Notes under the pieces: generated by a model
Database searches by the model: none
Told to the model about the DNA's origin: nothing
The model's input: the letters and a program-made list of their open reading frames with translations, nothing else
Origin: Amanita rubescens
Taxonomy: Eukaryota > Basidiomycota > Agaricomycetes > Agaricales > Amanitaceae
Reading direction: 5' to 3'
DNA length: 64,000 nucleotides
Assembly (NCBI GenBank): GCA_015039365.1
Contig: WION01000008.1
Location: 496,001-560,000, forward strand
Program-made: the position numbers and the translations under genes
Shown: positions 1 through 10,721 of the stretch, one piece after another
Layout: the number at the start of each line of letters is the position of its first letter
Numbering within the stretch: the stretch's first letter is position 1

Positions 1-1130
1 GTAGTCAAAGGAGGTGTATCTGGCAGGGCATGTTGTTGCGCCGCCGCAGTAGTGATTGTCGGTTGGCTAGGATTGGGTTCAGGGATAGCTTGAGGTGAAG
101 GTGTTTCATTGGCCGGTTGCTGCTCGTTATCCTTCTCTGGAAGAGGAGGGGGTATAATGTCTGCGTCATTTTTCGTGATATTTTCCCAATCGTCATAGGT
201 ATCTGGAATCGTTCGAATGTCCGCTGGCGGCGGAGGTCTGACATGATCATCTTCATGACGCATGGGATCAAATGGGTGAAGGGAGTCGGTAGGGGTCGGA
301 AGCCCCGTGTTGCGTTGTTTCGGCGTTCCTTCCTCGGGTTTGGTATCAACGTATTCAAGCTCCAGCTCGTCGGGTATCTCGTTTGGATTGGCTGCAGACA
401 TATCCTCCGACACACTGTCAGACAGCGGGGAAGAAATGTTGCCATCGTCGACGTCATGGCCGACAGACGTGACATCTGATGCATTATCCCTGAATATAGT
501 GGTGAAGGCCGGGTAGAAGGACTGTCTACGCTGAGGCTGCAGGAGTTCAGATTGACGATGGCGCAGAGAGCCGGGCGAAGTGATGACGGTATCCGTATCA
601 GACTCGAACGAGCCAGGGACGTGTCGTTTTGAGTGGGGCCGTGGTGGAGCTGCGGAGGATTGGGCAGGGATGGGGGTGACGGTGGTATCGGTGTCGCTGA
701 GAAAGGCATAGGTGGGACGCGGGGAGAAGCGGACGGTGCGAGCACGAGGGAAAATGTCGACGGAGGGCATGGAGCGGGACATGTAATGGAGATCGCGGCG
801 GAAGCGCCTCCAGTAACGGTGGAGACCAACGTCGACCCAGAGGGCGGGAGCGATGTCGGCGAGAACAACGCCGAGGCCAGTCCATATGATGATGAGGACG
901 AGACGGGTAAAGTTCTCTGCGAGGTAATAATCGACGAAGAGCCTAACGGCGTAGCCTAGCAAAGGGTCGAGGGTGCCGCGGGATTTCTTGAGCAGATGAG
1001 CGAGAACTGCGCCCTCCCACATGCCTACGAGAGTACCCGTCATACGTGGGTCAGCGCGGCTGAGAGCATGGACGACATGGCGTACGGCGAGGCCAAGGCC
1101 GATGGCGAGGAAGTTGTCCATGAGGAACAT
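1..1130 (-). CDS. N-terminal membrane segments plus long acidic disordered region; paralogue of the Smr-domain protein at 21367-23392; 3' end outside the window
   Basis: An open minus-strand frame starts at the ATG complementary to 1128-1130, with an in-frame stop just upstream, and runs off the window at base 1 without a stop (about 376 codons). Roughly the first 100 residues are hydrophobic and look like two or three membrane segments, with a GMWEGAVLAHLL stretch and a later IIIWTGLGVVLADI stretch. The rest is Pro/Ser/Thr/Asp/Glu-rich and disordered. The hydrophobic part matches the start of the gene at 21367-23392 (GLWEGTLCHLL and ALWTGVGIFL), so the two are paralogues. By analogy a DUF1771-Smr domain may follow beyond the edge, but that is inference. 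The stop of the kinase gene at 1210 lies 79 bases upstream on the same strand. No frame break was seen. Function unknown; membrane location is predicted only. Confidence 0.7.
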   Translation of the reverse strand, partial: MFLMDNFLAIGLGLAVRHVVHALSRADPRMTGTLVGMWEGAVLAHLLKKSRGTLDPLLGYAVRLFVDYYLAENFTRLVLIIIWTGLGVVLADIAPALWVDVGLHRYWRRFRRDLHYMSRSMPSVDIFPRARTVRFSPRPTYAFLSDTDTTVTPIPAQSSAAPPRPHSKRHVPGSFESDTDTVITSPGSLRHRQSELLQPQRRQSFYPAFTTIFRDNASDVTSVGHDVDDGNISSPLSDSVSEDMSAANPNEIPDELELEYVDTKPEEGTPKQRNTGLPTPTDSLHPFDPMRHEDDHVRPPPPADIRTIPDTYDDWENITKNDADIIPPPLPEKDNEQQPANETPSPQAIPEPNPSQPTITTAAAQQHALPDTPPLT

Positions 1131-1209
1131 TGGTATAGTATCTATTTACAGCGCGATCGAGAACAGCGGGAACAGACACAACAGACGCCGGTGCACGGCC
1201 TCCGTATCT

Positions 1210-2289
1210 CTATAACAAACGCCGATGCACAAGCATATCTTCCTTCACAAGCCGGCGCCGCCCCCCGTCCCACCGCCGTAAATATTCCTCCGCCCGCCCC
1301 TGAAATTCTATACATCCCTCAAACAGATCCACTGGGTGTACATCTCGCCGCTGATCCCATGGCTTCACATCCACGCTCTCGCACCGGTCCACACATACAA
1401 GTATCATCCCAAAGCTGTACGCATCAGCCAGCAGCGGGTCCGTGCACTCACCCCGCAGGATCTCCGGTGCTGAAAACGGTCGCGTCCCAGGGTGTATCTG
1501 CTCCACCCGTCGCCCCTTGGACTGCCCAGCCGGCCTCCGCGTCGAATGCGCAAACGGGTCCACTGGCTCCTCGTGTGGCGAGACAAACTCCGAGTCTGCG
1601 CACACCGATCGCCCAAAGTCGAGCAGCTTGATCGTGTCCGACCGTGTCGTTACCTGTATGTTCAACAGCGAGAGGTCCCCGTGGCTCAGCCGATACGAGT
1701 GCAGGTGTGTCAGCCCGTCTAGCAGTTGATCGTGGTAGTCAATTTTTTGCTCCCGCGTCAGCGCAGGTCTGGCCACCACAACGTCGTATAGCGTCCGCCC
1801 ATCAATGTATTCTAGCACCATCCCTACATTTTCGAGCGATCCCAGGAACGCGCAGATGTTCCGATGACGTGCCACAGTCGTGTACACCCGCAGCTCCGCC
1901 AGGAATTGCACAGTCACATCCGTTGCATTCGATTGCATCTCGTCGTTAATCTCTACCTGTACCACGTTCGGCTGTTTGACAATGCATTTAAACAGCTCAG
2001 AAGCTGATCCGTGCGCACATGGTAGCAAGCTAGCCGTGGGGTTCGGTGGCGCACAATATGCTGCAGGCGTCGGAAATGAAAACAGGGATGCTGGTTCCCG
2101 AGGCGGATTGTAGATTGGCGATGGAGGCGGTGTCTCGGGTTCCCTACGCTCTGGCGGGTGATAGGTCTGGTCGGTACTGTACGTGGGTTCGATGATTGTC
2201 TCTTCCGACGGCGAAAATGTGTTGCTCGACGACGATACGTTCTCATCATCTTCGTCCATCTCCACTGTACGATTCAGACTGGGCATCAT
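1210..2289 (-). CDS. Protein kinase domain protein (agaricomycete-type)
   Basis: A single-exon 359-residue protein. The start ATG (complement of 2287-2289) is preceded directly by an in-frame stop; the stop codon is at 1210-1212. Residues 1-100 are Ser/Pro-rich and look disordered. The kinase domain follows: a probable VAIK-like lysine in FKCIVKQ, a hinge around MVLEYIDG, the catalytic loop HGDLSLLN (aspartate and asparagine kept, the usual HRD arginine replaced by glycine), a DFG motif at LLDFGRS, and an APE-like SAPEILRGE followed by DAYSFGMIL. No glycine-rich loop is obvious. The HGDL catalytic loop is common in the large kinase families of mushroom-forming fungi. These features suggest an active Ser/Thr kinase, but substrate and pathway cannot be told. 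The lack of introns is unusual in this window. Confidence 0.85.
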   Translation of the reverse strand: MMPSLNRTVEMDEDDENVSSSSNTFSPSEETIIEPTYSTDQTYHPPERREPETPPPSPIYNPPREPASLFSFPTPAAYCAPPNPTASLLPCAHGSASELFKCIVKQPNVVQVEINDEMQSNATDVTVQFLAELRVYTTVARHRNICAFLGSLENVGMVLEYIDGRTLYDVVVARPALTREQKIDYHDQLLDGLTHLHSYRLSHGDLSLLNIQVTTRSDTIKLLDFGRSVCADSEFVSPHEEPVDPFAHSTRRPAGQSKGRRVEQIHPGTRPFSAPEILRGECTDPLLADAYSFGMILVCVDRCESVDVKPWDQRRDVHPVDLFEGCIEFQGRAEEYLRRWDGGRRRLVKEDMLVHRRLL

Positions 2290-2598
2290 CTAGTAGATTA
2301 GCACCACACACCCATCCACCAGTTCTTCTTCGAGGTCAACGTAACACGTTTTATATGAACCTTTCCCATTGGTATACTTCGACTAGACTGGTGTCCAGTT
2401 ACAATCGGTGTCCGATCGTCATCCGACGTCGTCGCTAGCCTGGAGTGCGTCCTATGGTAGTTGAGTCGATAACCTAGCTGCATATCTGATGGTGTTTGAC
2501 GTATAAACACCGGTGGCTTATTTGAGACAAACTTTCGTGCAATTACAATAAGAAAAACGTATATAGTACTAGTCACAGAATCCAGATAAACTTGTAAG
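2290..2598. other. Intergenic spacer between kinase start and glyoxal oxidase stop
   Basis: About 310 bases without a recognisable gene. Both flanking genes are on the minus strand, so this holds the 3' flank of the oxidase gene and the promoter of the kinase. I see no repeat or RNA gene in it. Confidence 0.5.
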
Positions 2599-5067
2599 TC
2601 AAAGCAATAATGTAAACACTCCAGCGAACACCGACATAACAGATATAAATGAAATATTAACATTTTGACCAGGCGAAGAATTTGTTGTGTTTGGGGATCC
2701 GCCCAAGCTCTGCACGAATGCGGACGCCGGGAGGTTAGCCGCCGGTTGCGTAGGTTGATTTCCAATCTGACCCGACCCTATCATGACTTGAACGCCTACA
2801 GAAGGCACGCCGTTCACAACTACAAAGAAGAGTGCAGGGCCAGGGGCAAGGATTGCAGGGTTGGGCGGGAGCTGCTGTACGTGGAGCACTCCCGTGTTGT
2901 CGCTGGTACTTCCGGTATACGTAGAATTCAACTGTACGAACCGTTGACCCATGTTCTGTGCGTGTACAATGTTAGGACCATCCAAATGATTGGATGCAAC
3001 TCACCATAGCGTGTGTCGAGAACCCGGGCCTTATAACAACGACCGTGGCCGAATTGAGATTCTGCGCATTTCCAAAGAGATCATCCGAGGCCAGAGTTAT
3101 GTCGAATGACGATCCGCCATACGTTAGCTGCGATGGGAATCCCAGCGGGCTGCGGCCTTCTCTGGCTATAATACGACGGGTAGAATCGCTCTGTTCGGTA
3201 TTCAGTCGGGTATGTGATCCCCTGGCCGACATTATAGTCGGCATTCGGATTGGACCCAGATACGAGAACGGACCCTAGCAAAGGTTTAAGCATTCCTTCG
3301 ACTGCAATACTATAAAGCAGCATACCGTCCGGCAGTAATATCGCACTCGAGTGGATACATTCTGGGCACTGTACTGGGCTTTAGACCATCCCTTGACCAT
3401 CGTTGTCCCGCGGGAGCACTCGGGTCATAGATCACAGGTGTGAGTACTGGTTGGTCAGCGAATGACTGCCCGATGGCCCATGCATTTGTGCCGTACCCAG
3501 CAGTACCTGGACAAGACTTTTGTCAACAAAACTTCGATTGCTTGGGTAACGTCAGAACCTACCCAGTCCCCGCACCGTTCAAGAACAGCATCTTGCCATT
3601 TGGCAGAGCGATTAGGCTGCCCATAGATCGCGCTTCTGGTAGCGGATCGTCCTCAACATAGGATCCAGAATTATCCGGCGTTATCCGGACACACGAAGGA
3701 GATGCAGGCTGTGTAACGGGTACAAAGTTCTGATCATACCATCTAAGAAAAATGTCAGCGAAATTCAGCAACTCGACAGGAGACCGCACTCGTTGTCAGC
3801 TACGTTGGATCCTCCGCAAAACAGTATAGTGGCAGTCCATTGGTTCGCGGGGGTCAACGGAAGCATAACTGTTCCAGCACTCGCAGGATATACGCGTACA
3901 GCATCTGGCATATTGTCTAATGGGGTTTCCTGGCCGGCCTTGTAGTCGAACAAAACCGTCGCGCGATTTGATTGCATGAGTAACTTGCCAGACGGAAGCA
4001 GCCAAGTCAACGGGTATAGGTTGGCAGGCAATGTATTTTGTAACACAGCCAATGTCGCTGGTGCGCCCCTGGTTGGAAAAAATTCGTACGTCGGGTTATT
4101 CTGACCCCCATCATTAACATAGCCGCCGTTGAAGCAACCGCCAATCTTTATTCATGATAAATGTCGACGCCTCGGGCCAGAACCTGTGATACTCACGATG
4201 ATAAGTGATCCATCTTCTAGTGTCTCTCTACTCAAGTTAGCCAGACTTGTGTTTTTGCATCAGAGGGTACTTACACAGTCGGGTACCAGCGTTGACTTAG
4301 TTGCTGCTGGTGATTGGACCCAGTTGCAGCTTCCGTCGTCGCATGGTTTCAGGAGACTATATAGGACTTGAGCATATGGCACACGATCCAAAGCTACTAC
4401 CTTACCGGATGCTGCGATGCGATTGTATCATCAATTCTGTTGACGCCGATGACGGGATAAACTTACGATTGCCTGCCATCAGCATCGTCGTAGGGTGGAG
4501 CGCCATTTTGATCAGGAGACGGTTCTCCGCCCGTCGTGACGGCTTGATTTCCACCTACGTTGACCCATGTCCCATCTCCCATAACATTACCTCCCTTCAT
4601 TCAGCGCTGGTCAGTGCAGAACATCGATTACAATCGCAGAACTCACAGCACAGAAAGTGTTTGTTTTTATATCCATTGCTCGTTGTGCACCGGACCCCAG
4701 AGCCAGTTCTTTACGCTCACAAGTAAACACTGCGGATCAACAGCGTTTCGACAACTCACCAGAAGCCCACGCCGGGTGTCCATTAATCTGGGTTGGATTA
4801 TTTTCGACTTTGTCTATAAAATAAACGGAATTCAAAGTTCCGAGAAAAATCTGGACAGTGTATATTTTTAAATATGAATGTGCAGAAAAAAATACAACTT
4901 ACTTGCTGAGCGCTTACAAGACTGTTAGCGATTATTTCAAACTGTCCAGGAGTCCCTGACTTCGCTGGCTGACCGGGAGGTGACTGGGTGGATTGTGCGT
5001 CTACACAAGCACCAAGAAGAGCCGTGAGGTATAGGACGGCTAACGGATGAGCCAAAAAGTCCAGCAT
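2599..5067 (-). CDS. Glyoxal oxidase-family copper radical oxidase, secreted and probably GPI-anchored; frame broken at three places
   Basis: A multi-exon gene starting at MLDFLAHP (complement of 5065-5067) with a hydrophobic signal peptide ending near VDAQ. Recognisable blocks in order are QRAMDIKTNTFCA followed by GGNVMGDGTWVNVGGNQAV, DDGSCNW, QRWYPTV, the kelch-like central part (NTLPANLYPLTWLLPSGK, LFCGGSNVADNE), VLVSGSNPNADYN, YPTEYRTERFYPSYY, and the C-terminal GFSTHAMNMGQRFVQL with the copper-ligand histidine. The C-terminus is Ser/Asn-rich and ends in a hydrophobic tail, as in GPI anchoring. Family members oxidise small aldehydes or alcohols to acids and release hydrogen peroxide outside the cell for lignin-degrading peroxidases. 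The reading frame shifts by one base near 4325, 3353 (at the catalytic Tyr-His pair) and 3134, so no uninterrupted protein can be spliced. The family call is firm; whether the breaks are real is open. Confidence 0.85.
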
Positions 5068-5467
5068 TAGGTAGGAAGAGAATTGGAGGACGTCGGGATG
5101 CCACGACGAAGCATAGATACCGCCATAAATATGATTCGTACGGTACAAGACTGTGTAAGATAATTGATACAGAAGTGAACCCAGTCGCACCTTATCTCCC
5201 GACACATTTCGCCTCATGGGCTCTGAGATCTTGCAACAAGTCAATTTAAGAGACATGATGCGATACCTTTCAGCACGCTTTAATTTAGTGTGCATAGTAT
5301 GGGCCTCTCATCGTCGCAGATATGCAGACAGAGGACTATAAATAGTGTTTGAGTTATGGTTTTCACTGCGGCCATGATCGAAGAAGGATCGTGTGTGGTA
5401 GAATGTTTTCCCCACGATCACGATTCTAATGGCGCCGGGGTGCCGCACACTCTCAGGCTAGTATACC
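5068..5467. promoter_or_regulatory. Divergent promoter region between glyoxal oxidase (-) and RAD9 (+)
   Basis: About 400 bases separate the two start codons of these opposite-strand genes, so both promoters should lie here. A TATAAATA-like sequence sits near 5337-5344. I recognised no other element. Confidence 0.4.
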
Positions 5468-7035
5468 ATGCAAGCCGTACTGGACTCGCATGCCCTGAAA
5501 GGTATCTCAATCGTTGTCAACTTGTCGCAGGCATTGATATTTGTAGCCTTCACAAAGGCCTTACTTTGCTTGTCCAAGTACGGTGATGAATTGACCCTAC
5601 ATGCGTCAGCCGATGACTTTGCTTTGTCTGCGACAAACTCGTCTAAGTCTGCTTATTGCCGGTTTCGACTGGCGAAAACGTTTTTTTCTCGCTATCACCT
5701 AGAAATAACATCAGATATTGACTCAGACGAGATGAGTGCACTGGGCGATGTGATAGGGCAAGTGTTAACTAAGGTGAAACTGGACTCACCTGGCATTAGC
5801 GTCTCACACAACTCTCGGCACGTAGTCTTTACTGTCAGTTCTGAAGCATAAGACGATAGACAAATCGGCTGAAAGATGTGAACTGCATATTTACGAAGGC
5901 GTTCGGCCCGGGCATGGGACGGGAGCTGACGACGTCGAAAGTAAGCTGATTGTACGCATCCATTGTAAACATGGTAAGTGACGGAAATCGGAGAATGGCA
6001 ATTGACTGAGGTTGCAGGCGTCGTTAAAACTCATTCCCTGCTTCTCATGACACACTGGCACTCTTCTTGCACCTTCCGCGTCTGACCGTGTTGGAGAATC
6101 CCAAGTCATAATTGGCTCTAGAATGCTGAAAGAAATGCTAGAGCATTTCCCAGCTGCAAAAGGAAAATCTGATCCTCGACTGATATGGAGCTTTGGAGAA
6201 ACTGAGGTTGGGGTAAGAAGCCTGGATACAAGCATTGAGAACAAAGGTTATCAAGGTTGTTTCATTCTCCCTTGACGCACCTGACAATATCCGAAGGGAA
6301 AGCCCAGATTTCAACAGAGCTGACTATAAATGCCAATGAATTCGATAATTATTCTATCCATGCACCACCGATAACGATAGCTTTTCATCTCCGCGAATTC
6401 AGCGTTTGTAAACACTACCGCTTAGAAAAACCAGTTTCTGAATGCCCTTAATGCAGGCAACAATCTCCTATGCTGATTCAATGAACCTATCCCTCGTCCT
6501 CCGGTTCACTGACCCGACGGCCCCGCTATATATTGGCATCGACGGAGAGAATGACAGTGCCGAGACGCTGTTTGTTATATCTACCAGCCAAGTTCATGGT
6601 GCGCCTTCTCGCCAGTCGAATGTAGTAAACGATGCGGTCGGTAATGCTAAGCGCGAAAGAGAGGAGAGAACAGTGACTCCTGCACCGTCAAAGAAACTTA
6701 TTCGAGCTGTTCAGCCGGTTGAAACCCCGCTGCGTGCATCGAGCAGCCGAAAGGAAACACCATCCAGAGCCTTTCCCCCCTCATTCCCCGTCTCGCAAGC
6801 TCATCACGATACCCTACCCAACCTTTATTTTGACCCTCCCGATGTACCTGAACATCAACCTTTGTTCTTGCCATCGCCACCACGAGCAACTGTCGATAAG
6901 CGCAGAACTCAACCCAACCATGTTTATGCTCAAGAACCTTCGCCAGACTCACGCCAGAGTATTTTTGAAGAGACGGCGGATACTTCGCTACAGATGCAAC
7001 TACTGATTCGCGAGACGAGACGAAATGGAGCTTGA
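5468..7035 (+). CDS. rad9: DNA damage checkpoint protein Rad9 (9-1-1 clamp subunit)
   Basis: The start MQAVLDSHALK joins through a 45-base intron to AFTKALLCLSKYGDELTLHA and SATNSSKSAYCRF, the typical Rad9 N-terminus with its PCNA-like fold. Further exons give LTKSLLSVLKHKTIDK, DPRLIWSFGETEV, KAQISTELTINANEF, PPITIAFHLREF and MNLSLVLRFTDPTAPLYIGI, the second clamp-fold half. A roughly 160-residue disordered, Ser/Pro-rich tail follows to the stop at 7035; in the family this tail is phosphorylated and recruits the TopBP1/Rad4 adaptor. Rad9, Rad1 and Hus1 form the nuclear ring loaded at DNA damage that activates the Rad3/ATR kinase. A one-base shift near 6053, between HSLLLMT and TGTLLAPSASDRV, breaks the exon and is probably a sequence error. 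Introns of about 45-55 bases with GT-AG ends fit elsewhere. It is divergent from the oxidase gene. Confidence 0.93.
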
Positions 7036-7197
7036 TGCGACGCAGAACGCATATGAAAGATTAAATGTAGCGTCCACATCTACACTCGCTATTCACCACC
7101 TGACATTTGCCATCCTAGTTTCAACCTTTGTTCGAGGACTGAGTCAAAGGTGTCGACTCCAAAAGAAGCTACATACTAAGTCGAAAAAATTGAAAAG

Positions 7198-8603
7198 TCA
7201 TAGAAATAGATTGTCGTCCGAATCACGGAATTCCCAGTTGGGTGGCCACCTGTCAGGATTTCTAAAATATGTAATCCTAGTCGGGCCGTCAAAGTAGCTA
7301 TCACCCTCTTCATTTCCGCCCAGCCGAACGACCTCGAGAGGGTGCCCACCGCTTTGGCGAGCTGTGATGACTTCTCTAATCTGAATTTCCTTCTCGCTAT
7401 TCTCCAAATCGATAATAAGTGACAGCGACTTTAAATGTGGCCATGGTAGGTCGGACCCTGCGAGTAGCTGTAACATAGTCGACGTGGTTTTGGAGGAGTA
7501 TAATGAGAGATCAGTGACACTAGCGAAAAGTTCAAAAACCTGTCGCCAGTCACGTTCGAGCAATCCGCAGTCCCAGAAAATAAGGCGCTCCAGTTTGGAA
7601 AACCTGGGAGGATTTCCAGCAGACCACAACCTTTCAAGGTCATGCTCCTGAACACCCTTCAACGCCAAAGTAGTCAATGCTGGCGTATTAAAGCCGAGTA
7701 ATAAACCCGCATACGCTCGGCCGCAGACATCGCATATTCTCATGGATGACAGCTCTGGAAAATATACGACGTCTTTCGCACCAGGGCCATACTGGATCTG
7801 CAACCATGTCGCCGTAGATAGACAGATGCTTGGAGATGCTGCTAAGAGATGACAGGATGTGTTGGAACGTAGAATATCCAAGAGCCAGGCTCTTCGTCTG
7901 ATCCAGATGAAGAATCCGGACAGCAGAAAGTGGTGGCAAGAACGAATACAACGCAAAACCGCGAAGGCGAACGAAGAAAAGGCGAGGCGCTCCCTTTCCA
8001 AACACGGATTGAGATGGATTACCTGCGTCGGTGAGACCTGAATTCTGCATTTCATCGATGTTCAGCGACAGTCCTTCAAGCATCGGACGCAGATATGTCC
8101 GCAATATATGAAAGTAAGGAATTTCCTTGAACTTGATAAACAGACCTATAATAGAGTGTTCGCCAACGAAAAGCGTGAGGGAGGACCAGGCCTGATCATC
8201 TGCTGTATCTTTGCATCGAAGCCTGGATGCAACAGTTCGATCCGTAAATCTAGCTTATGTCTGCCGGACCGTTCTGTATAAGCTGCTACCTTGCTAATGG
8301 AATTCCCAGGCTCTATGTGAATAGAGGACCAGAGAGAAGTGGGTGTTCAAAGCGATTTTTCGGAAATGAGAATCGACGTGGGCAACCAGGATCTCAAATG
8401 GCATCTCATGGCATGTCAGGCTTGTCATCGTGAGCGCCGTCTGCTTCATCTTCCAACACATCTTCCCACATCGCCTTTCCCAATTTGAACACATTGGATA
8501 ATATCTCGGGAGGCATTGTGTGGACAGAAACTCGAAGTCGTCTCAGATCATTGTCAGCGACTTGAAATCGGACGTTGCGTGTGGTAACGCGTACGACATC
8601 CAT
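7198..8603 (-). CDS. F-box / leucine-rich-repeat type protein, reading frame heavily disrupted
   Basis: The N-terminal part reads MPPEILSNVFKLG then PFEILVAHVDSHFRKIALNTP, the F-box style typical of mushroom genomes (LPPEIL, then HVSSHWRKIALNTPLLW). Later parts, PRLFFVRLRGFALYSFLPPL, HLDQTKSLALGYSTFQHIL, SIYGDMVA, MRICDVCGRAYAGLLL and NTPALTTLAL, are the leucine-rich-repeat-like half, ending at 7198. The family links substrates to SCF ubiquitin ligases and is strongly expanded in Agaricomycetes, often with decayed copies. Frame changes occur near 8425 (at a short duplicated atgccatgag motif), 8340 and 7780, and probably near 8210. This could be a pseudogene, but neighbouring conserved genes also show such breaks, so sequence error cannot be excluded. 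The start at 8603 is tentative; an upstream exon is possible. Confidence 0.65.
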
Positions 8604-8897
8604 ATTCTCGACGGCTGTCCCTGGATAAGACGAATCAGTAGACGATAAGTATCGTTTCTGGCTTACTGGAGGACTAGGATATCAGCCGCATATCTTGACG
8701 CGCGGTAGCCTGGTTGAATGCCTTTATAGAAATTTGAGTTATTCCTGAAAATGGCAACCTCCTCTTGAAACAACGCCTGCACTGCCATGCCATGGGCAAC
8801 AAGTACTGAATAGTCAGCTTCAAGGTCATAGGACATCGAGAAATAGGGTTCATTTATTTTTATCTTATTGATACACGAGTGTTTACAGTCCAGAACA

Positions 8898-9759
8898 TCA
8901 TTTCGAGTGAAGGCCGCGGGTAAGTTCGATCTACACCGTGTGCGCCTTAATGCCGGGCCACGATCTATTCTTGTTGGTGAAAAAACGTACCTCACGTTCA
9001 GTAAGGGTTCTAATTTCCCCAGGGCAGGCAACCTTGCCTGTCATGGCCCCAATTCCAGATTCAATGGTCCTACTAACGGCACCCTTCGCCGCGATCCAAT
9101 ACCTAATTTCATCGGGGATCACTTCAATAAGAGCGACTCGGGGATCGTCAACGCCTCCATGGATGGATGCCATCCTTCAAATCCCCAAACCAAGCGGACG
9201 TACTGTGCTAAAATTCAGGCACAAATCTTTAGGAAACTCATTGTACGAACGTGGAAGACCAGTATTTCTTAACCTTATCTCTGTCCTGGTTTATTTTAGC
9301 ATTTCCGCAGAACCTATTGGCGCATCAGAAATGCAGGGTGAACAATGAGGTAGTACTCACGAAGCCCAGTTTGTGGTAGAAGGATCGTAGAAAGTAACGT
9401 TGACGTGTGCATCATTTTCAAGATCATCGCACTTGTGAGTTACCTTGTTTGCGATGAATGCCAGAGTCAGTTGATTCTCCTCAACCGCTAATGCGATGAT
9501 CAGGGGGATAAGAATAACAACAAGAATTCACGAACGGGAGGCAGGTGTCATGGCTCTACTATGTAGATGACCATCGGCAGAACGAGTAGTTAGCATGCCG
9601 GTCTTCACCTGGTGAATAATATCCTTAACGCCTGCATCTCAATTCAGCTGGAGTCCCATAACTAGTGATATAAGTACCTTTGATCTTTTCTTGTAAGGTG
9701 ACATTCGCATGTTCAGCTTGTTCGGTGTAGGGATCGAGGTGGGATGCAGTGTGCGACAT
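8898..9759 (-). CDS. bli-3: Bli-3-like protein, FMN-binding split barrel (pyridoxamine 5'-phosphate oxidase-like)
   Basis: The start at 9759 gives SHLDPYTEQAEHANVTLQEK; exons then read HQVKTGMLTTRSADGHLHSR, LAFIANKVTHKCDDL, HVNVTFYDPSTTNWAS, SAWFGDLKDG, DPRVALIEVIPDEIRYWIA and GKVACPGEIRTLTERE, with a short last exon ending LTRGLHSK at 8898. This is the small fungal family named after Neurospora blue-light-induced bli-3. It has the split-barrel flavin fold of general stress proteins, about 200 residues long; the cellular substrate is not established. Introns are short with GT-AG ends. One frame shift lies near 9165, between LKDG and IHGGVDDPRV, where the conserved order is otherwise continuous. 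Confidence is high for the family and low for any function. Confidence 0.85.
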
Positions 9760-10014
9760 GTTGGAATCGCGGTGGTGCTCCGGGAAGATGCAAAGGTCGG
9801 ACTTATATATGCTGCAGCGCTGAGGGGCGAGATTGAACTGACGTCGATAATGCTCCGGTGACGTCAAGAAATGGACAATTACGCACTTCGGCCTTGGCGC
9901 ATATAGTCAGTCAAACAATTCAAACAAGACTGCGGCGCTGTTCTTATTGCCTTTGCTCCTTCCTGAATATGGTCATTATATATTGAACGGAGATATATAG
10001 TACGTGTAACAGTC

Positions 10015-10721
10015 TACTGCATGCCGGGAATCGTGGATGATGGCTGTGGTGTAATGGGCGCCGGTACTAACCACTGTTAGTCTTTGCAACCAGATATAGA
10101 AAGTCGGGATATAACTCACGTGGTGCCATTTGTGGTCTCTGACCCTCGCTGAAGACGCGTGATAGCAGAACCCCGACGCCCTCAAAGACGCCCAATAGTA
10201 TACCACAGGCAATCGCAGAGCCCAGCGCAGACCTTGGACCACCTATTACAGTCATGTTCAATCCGCTATATAACCGAGGAGAGCATGAAACTCACTTCTC
10301 GCCGCCAAACATCCACCTGTCATAAATCCTGAAAGTATTGCATTCCATGCATCTTCTTTCTGCCGCCATCCCTTAATAGCACAATCGAACGTCGAAAACA
10401 TCCCACCCCATACCCCAAAATTCCCGCCGGTAACGGGCGCCCTCGCTTTTACAGATGATATTGCACCAACAAGGCGCTCACCCTTCACGAAGTTAATTAG
10501 ACTTACATACCACTATATGTCAAATATATACACATACCCTTGGTGAATTACGGGCACCCTTTATACCGTACCAAATAGTGCCTCCGACAGCACCCATAGC
10601 GAACGCGCCGCCGAAATCATTTAGAATGACCCAGGGACTGGTCAACCCTGTTAGTGAAAACATGAGAAAAAGACTAATTGAATAGGTACCAAGGATCTCT
10701 TGTATGGTCTGCATGGGCCAT
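10015..10721 (-). CDS. TIM17: Mitochondrial import inner membrane translocase subunit Tim17
   Basis: The short first exon [10 protein letters not shown] joins [19 protein letters not shown], then [71 protein letters not shown] and [20 protein letters not shown], ending [15 protein letters not shown] at 10015. This is the full Tim17 family, with four membrane segments and the conserved N-terminal Asp/Arg region. Tim17 is part of the TIM23 complex that moves presequence proteins across the inner mitochondrial membrane. About 155 residues, the usual length. All splice sites are in phase and no frame break was seen. It is divergent from the CDCA7-like gene across 150 bases containing two CACGTG boxes. 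Confidence 0.95.

Noticed and set aside
5..868. Pro/Ser-rich minus-strand frame of 287 codons
   Set aside because: The true minus-strand frame here is a different one, open from 1130 to the window edge, with membrane segments matching a paralogue. This frame is its shadow.
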